Shown in pieces: positions 22,581-36,832 of a stretch of 64,000 nt of DNA. The position numbers and the translations under genes are program-made. Within the stretch, counting starts at the first letter, position 1. Every line of letters begins with the position of its first letter. Source of the DNA: Elysia chlorotica (lineage: Eukaryota; Mollusca; Gastropoda; Plakobranchidae); contig RQTK01000076.1 in NCBI GenBank assembly GCA_003991915.1, positions 15,956 through 79,955 on the forward strand. Reading direction: 5' to 3'. A model generated the notes under the pieces. It saw only the letters and a program-made list of their open reading frames with translations, ran no database searches and had not been told where the DNA came from.

Positions 22581-25500
22581 ATAGACAGAGGAGGAAGGAG
22601 ACAGACAGACAGACATACAGACAGAGCGGAGAAAGGAGACAGAGGAGTCATGCTAACTGTGATACAACTAATTGCGTCGTTTACGGTTAGCTAACGAGAT
22701 TAGGCTTATTGGGAAAGCCGTTATTATCTTTTTTTCGTTAGAAATAAGATGTTTACAGCAGCATAACCTTGACTTATGACGCCGTAAAAGTCGGATGAGT
22801 TAACTACCCCGATTTTTAGTCTCCGCCACAATAATTATACATTCCACCGTCATAGTTATTTGGACATTTTCAAAAGAGAAGACAAACTACTATTGAAGTT
22901 AAATTGAACTATAACTTATACAATTCAAAACTGTAACTTAAAAAAAAGAATCTAGTATCATTTAAATATTCTTAAAAGACATACGCAATATCCACGGACA
23001 CATACATACACACACACAGACTACTGTTAATTTTCTGTATTATCTTTTTCCCTTCTTTTTCATCGTTCTTTTGAAACGCAACGTTTCAAATCTTTATTTG
23101 TAATACAAGTAAATAAGTATTTAATTTTTGTTTTATAACGTTATACAAAATACTGCTTACCAATATCGATTACAAAAATAGTGCAACAACTGAAAAAGAA
23201 AACAAACAGCCCATTAAAAAAAAACAACACCTCACTATCACTACTACTTTTTCCATTAGCTGATATAAACGGGTCATTTTTGTCTGCTTGTCCGAATTTT
23301 TCCACTTACTATAAGATCATGTCATTTGTTCATAGCATGAGTGTATATTTTGTTACGTTTACTGACGGATTAAATGCGGTTTGTTTATCGAATTAGCTTA
23401 TAGTTTTAATAACGCTGGGTACATGAATAGGTAAGCACACAAAGTTTGACATAACATTGACATTTAGTAGGTTTGCGGTAGTCTTGCCTCACCCATCGAT
23501 CTTCTCGTAAAATCTACAACAGTTTGAGTTTGTTTGGCCTCACAGAGCTGTCCCATCTGTGACCAAATTCACGATTGTGCTCTACCACTGTTACGTCGCC
23601 GTATATTCACTGCCTTGTGTTGGGGCTAACATATTATTCGAACTTTTCTTGCTACGTTCTTTTAAGCACTGGAGTTGAGTGCTGTGGGGTTGAACGTTAC
23701 CCCTATTTTTCAGTCAAAAATATGAATATAGATTTATATGGCCATTACGGGGATTGGCTGTCCACTTTCGACCACTGGTTAAAAGCATCTCCGGCTCTGC
23801 CACTCTCAGAACATAATGAATCGAAGTTTGATTAAAAAGATATTTAAAATTCTGAGACTTCTAGGCCCTATGGGTACATCATTTCAAAAAGTTACTGGAG
23901 GACTCAAATGTTTAAACTGCTGTATTTAACTTTGACTAAACTTACGAAACTACATTTCCATTTTAATAATAACAAAATATTAAAACAGGTTCGTTCCTAA
24001 AACGTTTCTCTAAGTGTCTTAACGTTATTATACCAACTCAGCCATAACTTAGATTCCCCTTATACCCTTTATTTGCGTTATTTTTCCACATGCTGATTTC
24101 CTACGTTTAAGAATCTGCTTCTTTATTAACCTTACTTTACGTCCTATTTATTTAAATTACATACTTTCAAAGTGTAAACATGTTGAAAATTGGATCGCTT
24201 TCACGTTTTGTTCAAAATAGAAGTAGGAGGATAAGCTGAAGAAATAGCTAAAAACAATCGTCGTTAAAGCAGGGAGCTACCTAGCATACTTCTGGCATTT
24301 TACTTTCAAAGAAATTCAACTAATTGAGCGTAATAATGATTGTATCGCCAGTCAACCCTTGCTTGGGAACCGTTTTTCTTCACCGTATGCAAATGTAATG
24401 TGAATAACGACCAAGCTAGTATTACTTTTATATGCCATGTATGCTACCTGATGTGAGCAAAATTATTCAGTGCCTTATTTTGGGTTTGACATTTTCACTG
24501 CTTTGGAATAATACACATAATTTCCTATAAAAGAAAGTTCGAATTAATTAGTACATACTCTATTGCGGGTACTGTTTTTTGGCTATTTGCGCGTACTTAA
24601 ACTCGAGCGCTTCCGTGCACTGCATTATGTGAAAGGATAGTCTAGCCTCCATCCGTGAAAAACTGGCTTTCATTGATCCCCTAGCAAAACAAACTATTAA
24701 TTTACGACCACTTTTTTTTTTAATAATTCAACGATACTCATTAATCCCTGAGTTCTCCTACTCAAGAACGCCCCACAAATACTTTGTCTGTTTTGTCAGA
24801 AATTCTCCCATTTAGGTTTAAACACCACGACCCTTACCTGACAGCTAGCATGTACTTACGTTGCACATTGAACCCACTTACACCCGAAAACAAATTGTTT
24901 TGATAAACCGGCCTCAAACGAATTAACATTGGGTGAAGTTCTAATGTACTCCCTCCCATACTTTCAGTGACACTGTGAGATAAACGGTAGCAGGTAGCAT
25001 AGAGTCCAATGTTACTGTCAAAGGAAGTTATCATCATCATCATCATCAAACTGTTTTAACAAAAAGTTCAGTGTTTAGCCTTTTTTGTTACCTGCACATA
25101 TTTAAATAATCATTTTTACATAACAAATAAACATTAATGATAATTATGTATCACGAAAGAGACAACATTATTTGTTTATTGAACCATTTTTTTCTAACTA
25201 CTATTCCTATGTTGTTTCTATTCAATGGTTGATTTATTTTACTTCTTTCATACCGAACACTGCTACGATTTTAACACTTTGTGAGGGGATATACGACAAC
25301 ACGAAAAAAAAAAATTTTAAGTTAGCAAGACTAATACAATCTACAAAACTGTGGTAGTTGTTGCGCCATGCAGGAAACTATGTCATTTGCCTAGCGTTAG
25401 TATATTTTTGGAGTTAAACCAAAGACAATACAGATAGAATATTTATCCAACACCTTTCACCATGCGTTAATATCCTATTTGAAGTTGTTGGTTGAATAAA

Positions 25501-26210
25501 TCGCTGAAAGATAAAGAAATATTCCTACGAATTCTAAACCCTGTAAAATTCAGCTTTGTAAAGTCCTCCTGTCACGACTAGTTATTGACCTTTAGACACT
25601 CGCATCTTAACACAATTTTACAACAAAGGTTGAGCTGTCTAGCGCTAATTAAGTTTGATGGTAGAGCAATAGAATCGTCCAAATAAATAATCCCACAGAT
25701 GGTTGACGCTAATGAGCTAACTATACCATTGTTTAGTTACATTATAACCACAGCATAACATTGTTGAGCCCCTGATTCTTGTTAAATTCGGGAGAAAAGG
25801 TGTAAGTCGGTGTAGATTCTAATTATTGGCTAACTAAGAATGTTATTTTGACCCCTATCTACAGATGACTTTCATAAAAATTCGTAGTATACGCCATTTC
25901 AAAGTATCAAAAAATCTTATAAACATGATTTTTTTTTCTACCAGTGATCTAATGGTTTAAATTTATATTAAATTAAAAAGAAACATCATGGCATACCCGC
26001 AACTATGGTGAAAGGCGTAATAATGTTAAATAACCAACCAAGTGTTTGTTTTTCCTAAAAAAAAATACTATAAGCAACTGAATGAATGATTTTGATGTTC
26101 GGTTTCGACAAAAAATATATGTAACAAAGTTGCCAACTAAATCGGCTTCGGACCGCGCTACTAAAAATATAATTCTCCCTCACATAAATTATTCCTTTTG
26201 TCTTCTAACA
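22581..26210. other. Long quiet AT-rich stretch
   Basis: Contains a GACA-rich patch at about 22590-22625 and a short (CAT)n run at about 25029-25050. Otherwise I see nothing I can support. A mildly GC-richer open segment at 23575-23835 (86 codons, plus) has no recognised domain. Confidence 0.4.
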
Positions 26211-26472
26211 GGCGGTTACGAGAAAAGCTTTATTGAAAGCTACCGGAGTTCCCTTCGGTGTCAAGAGAACCTGGCATCAATAACCCTGTCCAGCCATTAG
26301 AGACGATATTATAAGATGACCAACTGTGAATGGCAGTGAAGGGGGCCCCCTCGTGAACAAAGCCAGACCAGTAGATGAGGAACTCTCTGATGTTCACGGA
26401 AGCGGACGACTCTAATGATAGAGGAAGCGACAAGTTGTCACCTGGAAATGCCCAAGGGGTACTTTGGCGTAC
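26211..26472. other. Exon-like GC-richer segment, strand ambiguous
   Basis: A sharp GC rise bounded by acceptor-like sites on both strands. On plus, TTTTGTCTTCTAACAG precedes 26211 and the frame stops after about 30 codons. On minus, TTTTGATAAATTTCAG precedes 26472 and the frame stays open for about 80 codons to a stop at 26230. The minus reading is the longer terminal-exon candidate. I recognise no family, and only one strand can be real, if either is. Confidence 0.3.
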
Positions 26473-27380
26473 CTGAAATTTATCAAAATAGAAATGATTG
26501 ATACTAGACGGATACTTAATTTAGAGCCACTGACAGGCAGCCTTGCTGGAGGCAACACTTCCACACAGTTTACCGATTTTTGTTTGTTATCAATATAGGC
26601 ATATTGCTGGAACATAACATGTTAAGGCTTAAGTAACAAATTGTTACTGTTTCATTAATGAAATGATTGAATGAAATGTAAATAGATATATAAACCATTA
26701 TACAAAGCAACATTGTTATGAAGATTTAATATTCATTCCTTTGGAATTTGGTGTGGATTAATGGCTTTAGGTCGGACCGATTTGTCATGAGAGTTTTTTT
26801 TAACTTAGAAACTGAAATCTGAAGCTTATTCCATGGGCATTCAAGGAAAAGCAAACAAACCTGCACCCATAATTATATATGTTGTACTCTAATTTCACTA
26901 AAATACACATACAGTTAACATTTTTATGATATGTAACATTTCCAAAATAAAGTCTTCAATAATTTTTATACTAAAACATAAACACGATATAGAAAACCCC
27001 GTCTTCTTACATGTTTGAAATAATTAAAATACATCGAGCGTTGTTTAGTTGGTCAATGCACTTTATATTTATCTTTATTTCAAACTGGTTTACTTCGTGC
27101 CTAAAACTAGCCCAACACCAGCATCTATGACTTGAGACCTGGAGTTGCGGTTTAGCAGACCACAAGCCCTGGATTATAAGCTGCATCATCGATGTCTCAA
27201 TCTGGGATGCAGGAGGACTTCCCAGACAAGCTCCCAGGTACATATGTCTGCCCAGCGTCTACTGGAGCCACCAGCTTCCTCGCGAATAGTAGTGATTTAC
27301 TAGAGCGTTCCATTCGGAGGTCGATAAGCTGAGGAGTCCTGGGGACGACACGCGCGAGCCAGACTCTTGGATAAAATACC
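26473..27380. other. Spacer and possible 5' UTR
   Basis: AT-rich up to about 27090. Base composition then rises in GC toward the ATG at 27381, as expected for a 5' untranslated exon. Minus frames at 27007-27482 overlap this and are more likely shadows. Confidence 0.35.
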
Positions 27381-27495
27381 ATGACCAGTACTCACTGGAA
27401 AAGACTGTCTACTCTGGTGATTGGTCTGGCTCTGGTGCATTGTGCTCGCTGTCTGCCCGAACACCTCGATGGAGGCCCACACATTGTCAAAATAG
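27381..27495 (+). CDS. Candidate first coding exon with signal peptide
   Basis: The ATG lies in a favourable context (ACCATGA). The 38-codon exon starts MTSTHWKR, followed by a hydrophobic core LSTLVIGLALV and a likely signal-peptidase site after HCARC. The mature part begins LPEHLDGGPHIVKI. It ends at a strong splice donor, ATAG|GTGAGT (intron from 27496), leaving phase 1 with a glycine split across the junction. A short signal peptide followed by a V-x-x-I-G strand at an early phase-1 intron is reminiscent of the amino-terminal domain of receptors such as ionotropic glutamate receptors, but that rests on a few residues. I could not find the next exon in the window. The product is secreted or a type I membrane protein at most by inference. 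Confidence 0.45.
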
Positions 27496-27839
27496 GTGAG
27501 TGCGCCGCGAACCCATATATCAGAGATTATAGCAGTAGTATCGTAGAGTTACACCTCCACAATCAGGCCAGAATCAGACTGCCGCTGGTGGTTGGGGTGT
27601 GGCTGTGGCTAGACTAGGGGTTCTTTATGAAACCTGATACCATCTTGTATTTATTTGCGCAGTCAGATGGAGACTAAAGAGATACAATAGGGTTTTATAC
27701 ATAAGCCACAAACCTATCCCAGCCACCAGCGGCATTCTGGCTCTGACCTTAGCTGGTCGGTTCAAGGTGACATGGGCACCCTGACCTGTGTCATATCCTC
27801 TATAAATTTAGGAGGCTATAGATCTTGTGTGACGCTTCA
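27496..27839. other. Putative intron sequence
   Basis: If the upstream exon is real, this begins its first intron. The reading frame continues about 40 codons past the donor by chance. Nothing else is recognised. Confidence 0.3.
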
Positions 27840-28249
27840 CAAAAGAGCTCACAGTACTTTTGATACAGGAAGCTAGCGTGACGCGTGAGAACTCTAATTT
27901 TGTATTATTGAAAATGAGATTGAGGCGGTGGAACAATGCTCAGACTGAGTTTATACTAAGGTTAACGAAGGACGCATGCAACCTCCTTAATTATCTTAAG
28001 CTGTATAGCACGAGCCTCACTATTTCACACTCTCTTTTCGTATAGTATTACAGTATTAGAGGGTGAAGTAGTGAGACGTTCGTTTCAGGGGAAGACTTTG
28101 ATGTGTGTGGGTCGAGGTAATTAAAGTAATTGCCTCTTCTTTTTACCTCATTACACAATTGACCAAGTGCCTTAAATTTTAATTAAGAGATTGAGTGAGC
28201 ACTTGTCACGCTAGCTCCACGTATAAATAGAACTATGAGTTCTTTATGG
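27840..28249. mobile_element. Foldback/MITE-like element with ~50-bp terminal inverted repeats
   Basis: The left end reads ACAAAAGAGCTCACAGTAC, GATACAGGAAGCTAGCGTGA. The reverse complement of the right end reads ATAAAGAACTCATAGTTC, TATACGTGGAGCTAGCGTGA. The arms are about 55 bp and imperfect, with a 12-bp identical stretch, AGCTAGCGTGAC, at 27871-27882 and inverted at 28206-28217. There is no open reading frame of note. A related left half occurs at 41728-41878, so this is a dispersed family. No target-site duplication was clear. Confidence 0.65.
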
Positions 28250-29396
28250 GATAATTTTAAATGGTACTATTATCTCTGGTATAAAAAAGAGCAAGCCACC
28301 TTTTCAAAAGAATGATAAGGCTGATCCTATCTAGCCTTAACTTAAAATAAATTGGATGTCTGTAACCTGTCGAAATCATCTGAATTTGTCACAAAAAACA
28401 TTCGCATTATCTAAAGATTTCATTCTCGGTCGTGTGGAGAACTAGATCTTCTACCTGGATCAACAATAACAGGAAGTACCCCAAATTAACTAATCATATC
28501 CGGTACTATAATGACATTCTTCATGTAACATGCAATATTGTTATCGGTAAAATCAGCGCCTCTCTATATAGAGTCTTTCAAAAAAAAAAGCAGCAACTAG
28601 AAAAACCGTGTCAATGACAGCACTATTACCGTTTACTCTGACATACTCTATAGCTGCTCACAGTCATGCCTATAAACAATAGTCATTACTATGCCTTTGC
28701 AATGTGGTTGGCGAGTAGCGCTGAGCTAAAAAATGGTAACCGAGAACATATCCACCAGGTACCTACGTCCAGCGGAACAGGTACCCCGCCCGCTTCGTGG
28801 GGCTGGACCTCATCATGATCCTGTGACGGTACCTGTTGCTGTAACTGTAACTGTTTGTTTAACTGTCATAGTTCCGGTAGCTGTAGCGGCACCTGCTCTG
28901 CTCTTCACGAGACTAGATAATACAATAGATTCTAGTTGATTTCTCGCTTCTCCTTCGAATTTTCCTCTGGATATATCTGGAAACTTAGTTACCACCCATG
29001 TACGTGTGTTTTTTTTTTCTTTTCAACCGCTAAGTATGCAAGATATATGTAAATGATCTGGTAGCTCCGCAAATGAATGTTCACCTTATTTTTTATCAAT
29101 AAAAACACCTTTTCGATGGAGTCGATTGTGCGATGCGAAAGCCAAGTTTGTTGAGAGCTTCTAGAGTCTGTGTCTTAATATGGTGTATTGAGCTCTAAAA
29201 TGAGGCTCGCCTGTTTGAGTCAGTCATACAAGGGTTGCATTTTGAACTTTTCCAGCTAGCTCATAATTCTCTGAGAGTGTAAAATTTATTGTTTAAAACA
29301 AGTATCATAAATGATTTATATCTCCTAAACTTTGAAATAATTTTATGTAGACTACCATAACTATCTACAGTCTTCCGTCATATTAAGCCATACTCA
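28250..29396. other. Unique stretch
   Basis: A segment at about 28733-28940 contains local GGTACC and GTAACTGTAACTG repeats, which produce Val-rich frames on both strands. No gene is supported. Confidence 0.4.
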
Positions 29397-29419
29397 CTCT
29401 CCCTTTCTTTCTTTCTCTA

Positions 29420-29456
<37 letters not shown>

Positions 29457-29475
29457 TCTCTTCTTTTCTCTTCCC
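29397..29475. repeat. CT-rich microsatellite
   Basis: Impure CTTT/CT sequence with a pure CT core at about 29436-29455. Confidence 0.9.
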
Positions 29476-30399
29476 CACCGTCTATCGTCTTCAACAATTT
29501 ACAAAGGAAACGGCTAAACTATTAAATCATTGTCGCCTCCAAAACAATTGCTTTTTTTTCGAAATAGCCCATCCTTATGTGACCGCTGATGGGAGTTTCA
29601 TTGGAATCATATTATACTATATTCATTATATCAATATAACTTTCTTTTTTCTTTTGAATTGCGTCAAGCAGATCTTTTATCCCTGCTCATATGAGTAACA
29701 ACAATGGCCATTACTGGCTATTTGGTCTGCACTAAGAGTCACTTTTGTTATCTTTGACTTTTCTCCATTTTGCCTAGACATATGAATATCAAACATTCTC
29801 AGCACGAAGTGGTATCCCAGCATAATATTATAGAAGCGGCACGTACGACACGAATACCATTTTCTGTGGATGCAGACTTCTCTTTTGTTATCTTTAACAC
29901 CAGGCGACTAAATGGGCCGTCTAATAGAGTGGTGATTTGTTAGACGGACAACATTGTTACGTGACCGATGATGTTTGTATGTTCTTAGACCCATCCATCT
30001 AGATATCTTAGAGAGTTTGAATTCATATCTACGCAAACAGTAGACAGTACAGAGATATATCAGGAGAAAGTTATTATTTATTTGATATTTCAGTTAAAAA
30101 AATAGAGATTTCTTGATAGAAACGATCCCTACTTCTCCTTTCTAATTTAGCAGAATGGTTACGTTTTATATTGATGCCTTTACGATTTCTTCAAAACAAG
30201 GAGACAAATTAAGAGAATGTCCCAAATAGATTTAAATGACAGAGACAGTAAATAATCTGATAATCATCCATATAATGCTGAAATTAAAAAAATATTCAAG
30301 CTAACATATTCCTCTTTTACTCTTCCAAAAGAAAAAGGTAACAATAAAGACTGCTATGTAATCCGAGGGCGGAGTATTAAACTCAGTCTGACAATGAAA
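29476..30399. other. Unique AT-rich stretch
   Basis: TTCTCTTTTGTTATCTTT-type motifs recur near 29740 and 29875, but too diverged to call a repeat family. Nothing else. Confidence 0.35.
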
Positions 30400-30475
30400 A
30401 AAAAGAAAGAGAGAGAGAAAAAGAGAGATAAAGAGAGAGAGAGAGAGATAAAGACATAGAGAGATAGATATATCT
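30400..30475. repeat. GA/GATA-rich tract
   Basis: Impure GA tract ending in GATAGATATATC. Confidence 0.88.
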
Positions 30476-30715
30476 CTTTCTCTTACCTTAATTTTGTCTA
30501 TGTGCCGTTCTTTTGTTCTCTCTTTTCCACCTCTCTCTAGCATCCATCCTTTCAACAAAACAACTAATTACGCCCATACGAGCAATACATTCACTGTTCT
30601 CAGCCAGTAAAACGGCATAAATAACGAAAGTGGACATGCACAAAAATAAAATAAAAATGTCCATCTCTCTGTTATGTCTTCCTCTTTCTCTGTTTTCTGT
30701 CTTGACAGTGTGTGT

Positions 30716-30742
30716 GGTTCTGTGTGTGTGTGTGTGTGTGTA
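30716..30742. repeat. (GT)n microsatellite
   Basis: Short GT run, one of the few GT tracts in a window dominated by GA. Confidence 0.93.
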
Positions 30743-30819
30743 TTTGTGTCTCTGTTTCCTTTTCTTTGAAAAATGTATCACTATTCCTTTCGAATTATCT
30801 CCATCGCCCATCCATTTTT

Positions 30820-31190
30820 AAATTGGTGAGCAAGGCAGTGGTTGTTGACAGTGCGGTCTGCAACGAAAGAAACCCTTGTAGCGCTCTATAGTTTCGACGA
30901 CAGGCCTGCTGAAAACAAAACGTGTTCCTAACATTTTGTCTCTGGTCGTGTTTAATCTTCCCCCTTTGCGTAATGACCCTCTGTAAACAATGGTACTAGA
31001 AGAATAGAAGAATCTGGCCTGTGGGAAATCTCGACGACAGCGGCCAGTAATGTTTAAACGGGGTACAATACTTTGTTCAGTAGTGATCTTGGAAATAGAG
31101 CTCAGCCATCCCGAAAAAAAAACCACACAGATAAGGATAAAAGAATGGTTCGCTATTAGATTGTCTGTGTTTAAATAAAAAGAAAACCCA
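30820..31190 (-). other. Open, less AT-rich segment
   Basis: The minus strand is open for about 137 codons (30818-31231), including Arg/Cys-rich stretches with no family I recognise. GC content is above the local average. It may be an exon remnant; no convincing splice pair was found. Confidence 0.2.
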
Positions 31191-31240
31191 ACCCAGGTTG
31201 GATCTCGTTTCCATTGAGACAATCGTTTCAAGGCTGAAGG

Positions 31241-31257
31241 TGATGATTATGATGATA

Positions 31258-31294
<37 letters not shown>

Positions 31295-31314
31295 CGATGA
31301 TTAAGATTATGGTT

Positions 31315-31396
<82 letters not shown>

Positions 31397-31416
31397 CGAT
31401 GATGATGATGATGATT

Positions 31417-31513
<97 letters not shown>
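31241..31513. repeat. (GAT)n microsatellite
   Basis: ATG/GAT triplets with scattered GAC and ATT variants. Derived frames are Met- or Ile-runs and not genes. It is the complementary triplet of the CAT block at 8.3 kb, but lacks that block's 75-bp order. Confidence 0.97.
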
Positions 31514-31514
<1 letters not shown>

Positions 31515-32099
31515 AATTAGTATTATAATGAGTATGATGAGAATATCGATGAGGATAAACATTATACAGGTAAACATTAATATCATAGAAAAGAGGGTGA
31601 TGATAGATATTATGTGATGACGATGGTATTGATACTTACAATTGTGATTGTAGTGTTGATAAAATATGATTATGATAACGGCCATGAAAAAAATGAGAAT
31701 AGTAAGACTAACGATCCCTTAATTATGCTGTCTTTTTTTAAACCAGTAGTCAAACAACGCAGTTCATGGCCAACCAACAATTATTTTTTAATAACTATTA
31801 AAACGGCGTGTTGCTGCCGTTGATGGCATAATGTTGAGAGACAATCAGCGGCAGTTGACAAAATGCAGACGAAACTTTTGAAGAAAAAAAAAGAATTGGA
31901 AAGCTAACAAAGTGAAATCAATGCCATGTCCTATAGCACCCAAACGGAGAAAAAAAAAACGTACAAGACAGGGCTGCGCAAGAAAGAAAAACAAAATAAT
32001 TCCAAGGAGTCTAGTGTGCGATGATTGATTTTCTATATTCATTGGCGTTGGTGTGGGCGGGAGGGTAAGGATGTTGTAAAATGAGACCAGTCCCTCCTA
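31514..32099. other. AT-rich stretch
   Basis: GA-containing variants of the upstream repeat fade out to about 31690. The remainder is unassigned. Confidence 0.4.
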
Positions 32100-32175
32100 T
32101 GTACCTCCCTTCTTTCTTTCTCTCTATTTCGTGCTCTCTGTCTGTCTCTCTCTCTCTCTTTCTTTTTCTCTCTTG
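32100..32175. repeat. CT-rich tract
   Basis: Impure CTTT/CTCT sequence. Confidence 0.85.
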
Positions 32176-32457
32176 AAGACGGAAGAAGACTTTCTGAGAC
32201 TTCAGGAACGATCAAAGGCCAGTCCAGCCCTACTGAGAGACGATGACCTAGTATGATTTGGGAACTGGGGGTATGTACCAGGGATGATCGATTTCGGGGC
32301 CAGGGCCACCAGTCAAAAGGAATCCCCGATTGAAGCCGCCCCTGTGACCACTGGCGGAGATGAATGTCATTCTATTTACACAGGACCATGTCGTAATCCT
32401 TTCCGTACTGTGGACACAGTATTGGGAGTGAGGCAACAGGCAAAGGGGGGAGAGGGG

Positions 32458-32459
<2 letters not shown>
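32176..32459. other. GC-richer segment, unassigned
   Basis: A GC-richer island between a CT tract and a GA tract, open on both strands for about 60 codons. The plus frame runs on into GA repeat. No domain is recognised. It may be an exon remnant or an unclassified repeat. Confidence 0.2.

Positions 32460-32501
<42 letters not shown>
32460..32501. repeat. (GA)n microsatellite
   Basis: Pure GA run ending in GACAGACC. Confidence 0.94.
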
Positions 32502-35266
<2,765 letters not shown>

Positions 35267-35350
35267 AATTTATAAATTAAATGAGCCTTACCTGTAAGGT
35301 GAAATTTGATTGTAATTCTGTCGACCCACAATATTCGAAGGGCATAATCG
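35267..35350. repeat. DIRS outer inverted repeat, arm 1
   Basis: 84 bp that match 35489-35572 perfectly in inverted orientation. The arm begins AATTTATAAATTAAATGAGC and ends GAAGGGCATAATCG. It carries CCTTAC-CT-GTAAGG, a small inverted repeat, and CTGTCGACCCA. Its low-coordinate edge is the inferred right-hand end of the element. Confidence 0.9.
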
Positions 35351-35488
35351 AGAGAGCGCGTTAGCCGGAAGCCTCACTATTCAAAGACGAGATAGCTGTC
35401 ATCATCTAACTAATTATGATTGTGCAGATCTAGCGAATTTGCACTTATCATCTTATTAAATGAAATCAAAGGGAAGGGTATGGGCGGG

Positions 35489-35612
35489 CGATTATGCCCT
35501 TCGAATATTGTGGGTCGACAGAATTACAATCAAATTTCACCTTACAGGTAAGGCTCATTTAATTTATAAATTCTGTCGACCCACTAATATTCGATACGGC
35601 CCAATCGAGACT
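35489..35612. repeat. DIRS internal complementary region (arm 2 plus a partial third copy)
   Basis: 35489-35572 is the exact reverse complement of arm 1. It runs directly into 35571-35612, which repeats part of arm 1 in direct orientation with changes (CTGTCGACCCACTAATATTCG). Two opposed end-complementary pieces meeting at one point is what a DIRS internal complementary region is expected to look like, since it is thought to template joining of the two element ends. The 138-bp spacer (35351-35488) and downstream sequence also share an inverted GATAGCTGTCATC / GATGACAGCTATC pair. Confidence 0.78.
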
Positions 35613-35716
35613 TTAAAGCGATGACAGCTATCGATTGATGATGAGATATAACCAGTCGGTGTTGTTGGAAACCTTGAAGAACATCACCGCTCGACAAGAC
35701 AAACATAAAGACTTAC

Positions 35717-36832
35717 TCATTGCTGGCTCTTATGGAGTACAGCTTTACCAAAGGCGGATGCGTGTTCAGACAAGATTGACTTCTTGTAGAACTTAGCAAA
35801 AGTTGACTGCCGTGACCAGCCTGCCGCCTGCATGATGGTGGAGATATCAACGTCCCGTTGAACTGCTGATGTAGACGCAGAGCGAGTACTGTGGGCTTTA
35901 AATATGTCTGTGTTGATGCCAGCTTTTTGCAGAGTCAATTTTATCCACCTACTAATTGTAGAGGTGGTAACTGCGTGATGTGGAGATATGAAGCTAACGA
36001 AAAGCTCCGATGATTTTCTTAAAGGTTTGGTGCGTTTGATGTATTCTTTGAGGTATGTGACGACACATAACCGTGTGTCCTCAAAGTAGGAAGGAAGTGT
36101 TACACAGGACTGATGCCTGGAAGGCGAGGTATGTTTAAGCATACTTGTAATGAAAAAAGTTGCTTGAGTGCGTCGAATGTCACAGGGGTTTAAATTCATA
36201 GCATAAAGAGTTTGAGCTCTCTGTACTGTTACTAATGCACACAACATCACAAGTTTATAGGTTAGCGTTTGTAACCCAAGAGTTCGAGATGGGGACCATT
36301 GAGCGAGAAATTTGAGAACTTTTGATGCATCCCATGTAGCACAGTATCTAGGAATGCTTGGTCGAGAGTTGAACACTCCTCTCATAAATCGAGAGACAAG
36401 TGCGTTGTTCCCAAATTCAGAGTTGCCGAAAACACATGACAGAGCCGACCGTGCTGTATTAAGGGCACTGTAGCTATAACCGCTCTTAAAGAGTGTAAGT
36501 AAAAACTCTAGACAGCGCGGCACGTCCAAGTTTAGGGCATTTAAGTTTTTCTCGATGCAATAACTCAACCATCGATTGATGTAAATTGAGTATTGCAGTT
36601 TGGTATTTTTCCTCCAACCTTTCATGAGTACTTTAGTGACATCTTTAGAGATGCCCTGGGATTTGAAGTTTTGCCTGACAACAGACATGCCATGAGCCGT
36701 AATTTTGGGTATAATGGATGAACTGAATCCAGGTTCGACGGAAGCTGAAGAAGCGTTTTGGAGTTCTGTAACACTTTGGGTTTTAAGAGAGTCATTTGTA
36801 CAAGTTTTGGGTACCACACTTGAGTTGTCCAT
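35717..36832 (-). CDS. DIRS tyrosine recombinase
   Basis: 371 residues from ATG, with no internal stop. Residues about 65-160 resemble the N-terminal core-binding half (WRKNTKLQY, AALN-type helix at LNTARSALSC). The catalytic half has the first arginine in VQRAQTL (R205), an HxxR motif HSTR (H314, R317), a Trp where many recombinases have the second His (GWS, W339), and the nucleophile tyrosine in FAKFYKK (Y349). Lys233 or neighbours in MLKHTS may be the beta-hairpin lysine. The enzyme would recombine a circular DNA intermediate into the genome. It overlaps the RNase H frame by about 210 nt in another frame, usual for DIRS elements. The frame is intact, but the copy lacks a reverse transcriptase, so it is probably not autonomous. 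Confidence 0.9.
   Translation of the reverse strand: MDNSSVVPKTCTNDSLKTQSVTELQNASSASVEPGFSSSIIPKITAHGMSVVRQNFKSQGISKDVTKVLMKGWRKNTKLQYSIYINRWLSYCIEKNLNALNLDVPRCLEFLLTLFKSGYSYSALNTARSALSCVFGNSEFGNNALVSRFMRGVFNSRPSIPRYCATWDASKVLKFLAQWSPSRTLGLQTLTYKLVMLCALVTVQRAQTLYAMNLNPCDIRRTQATFFITSMLKHTSPSRHQSCVTLPSYFEDTRLCVVTYLKEYIKRTKPLRKSSELFVSFISPHHAVTTSTISRWIKLTLQKAGINTDIFKAHSTRSASTSAVQRDVDISTIMQAAGWSRQSTFAKFYKKSILSEHASAFGKAVLHKSQQ

Noticed and set aside
28733..28995. Val-rich 60-68-codon frames on both strands
   Set aside because: They come from a local GTAACTG/GGTACC imperfect repeat.
31077..31685. 202-codon minus and 139-codon plus frames of Ile or Met runs
   Set aside because: They arise from the GAT repeat.
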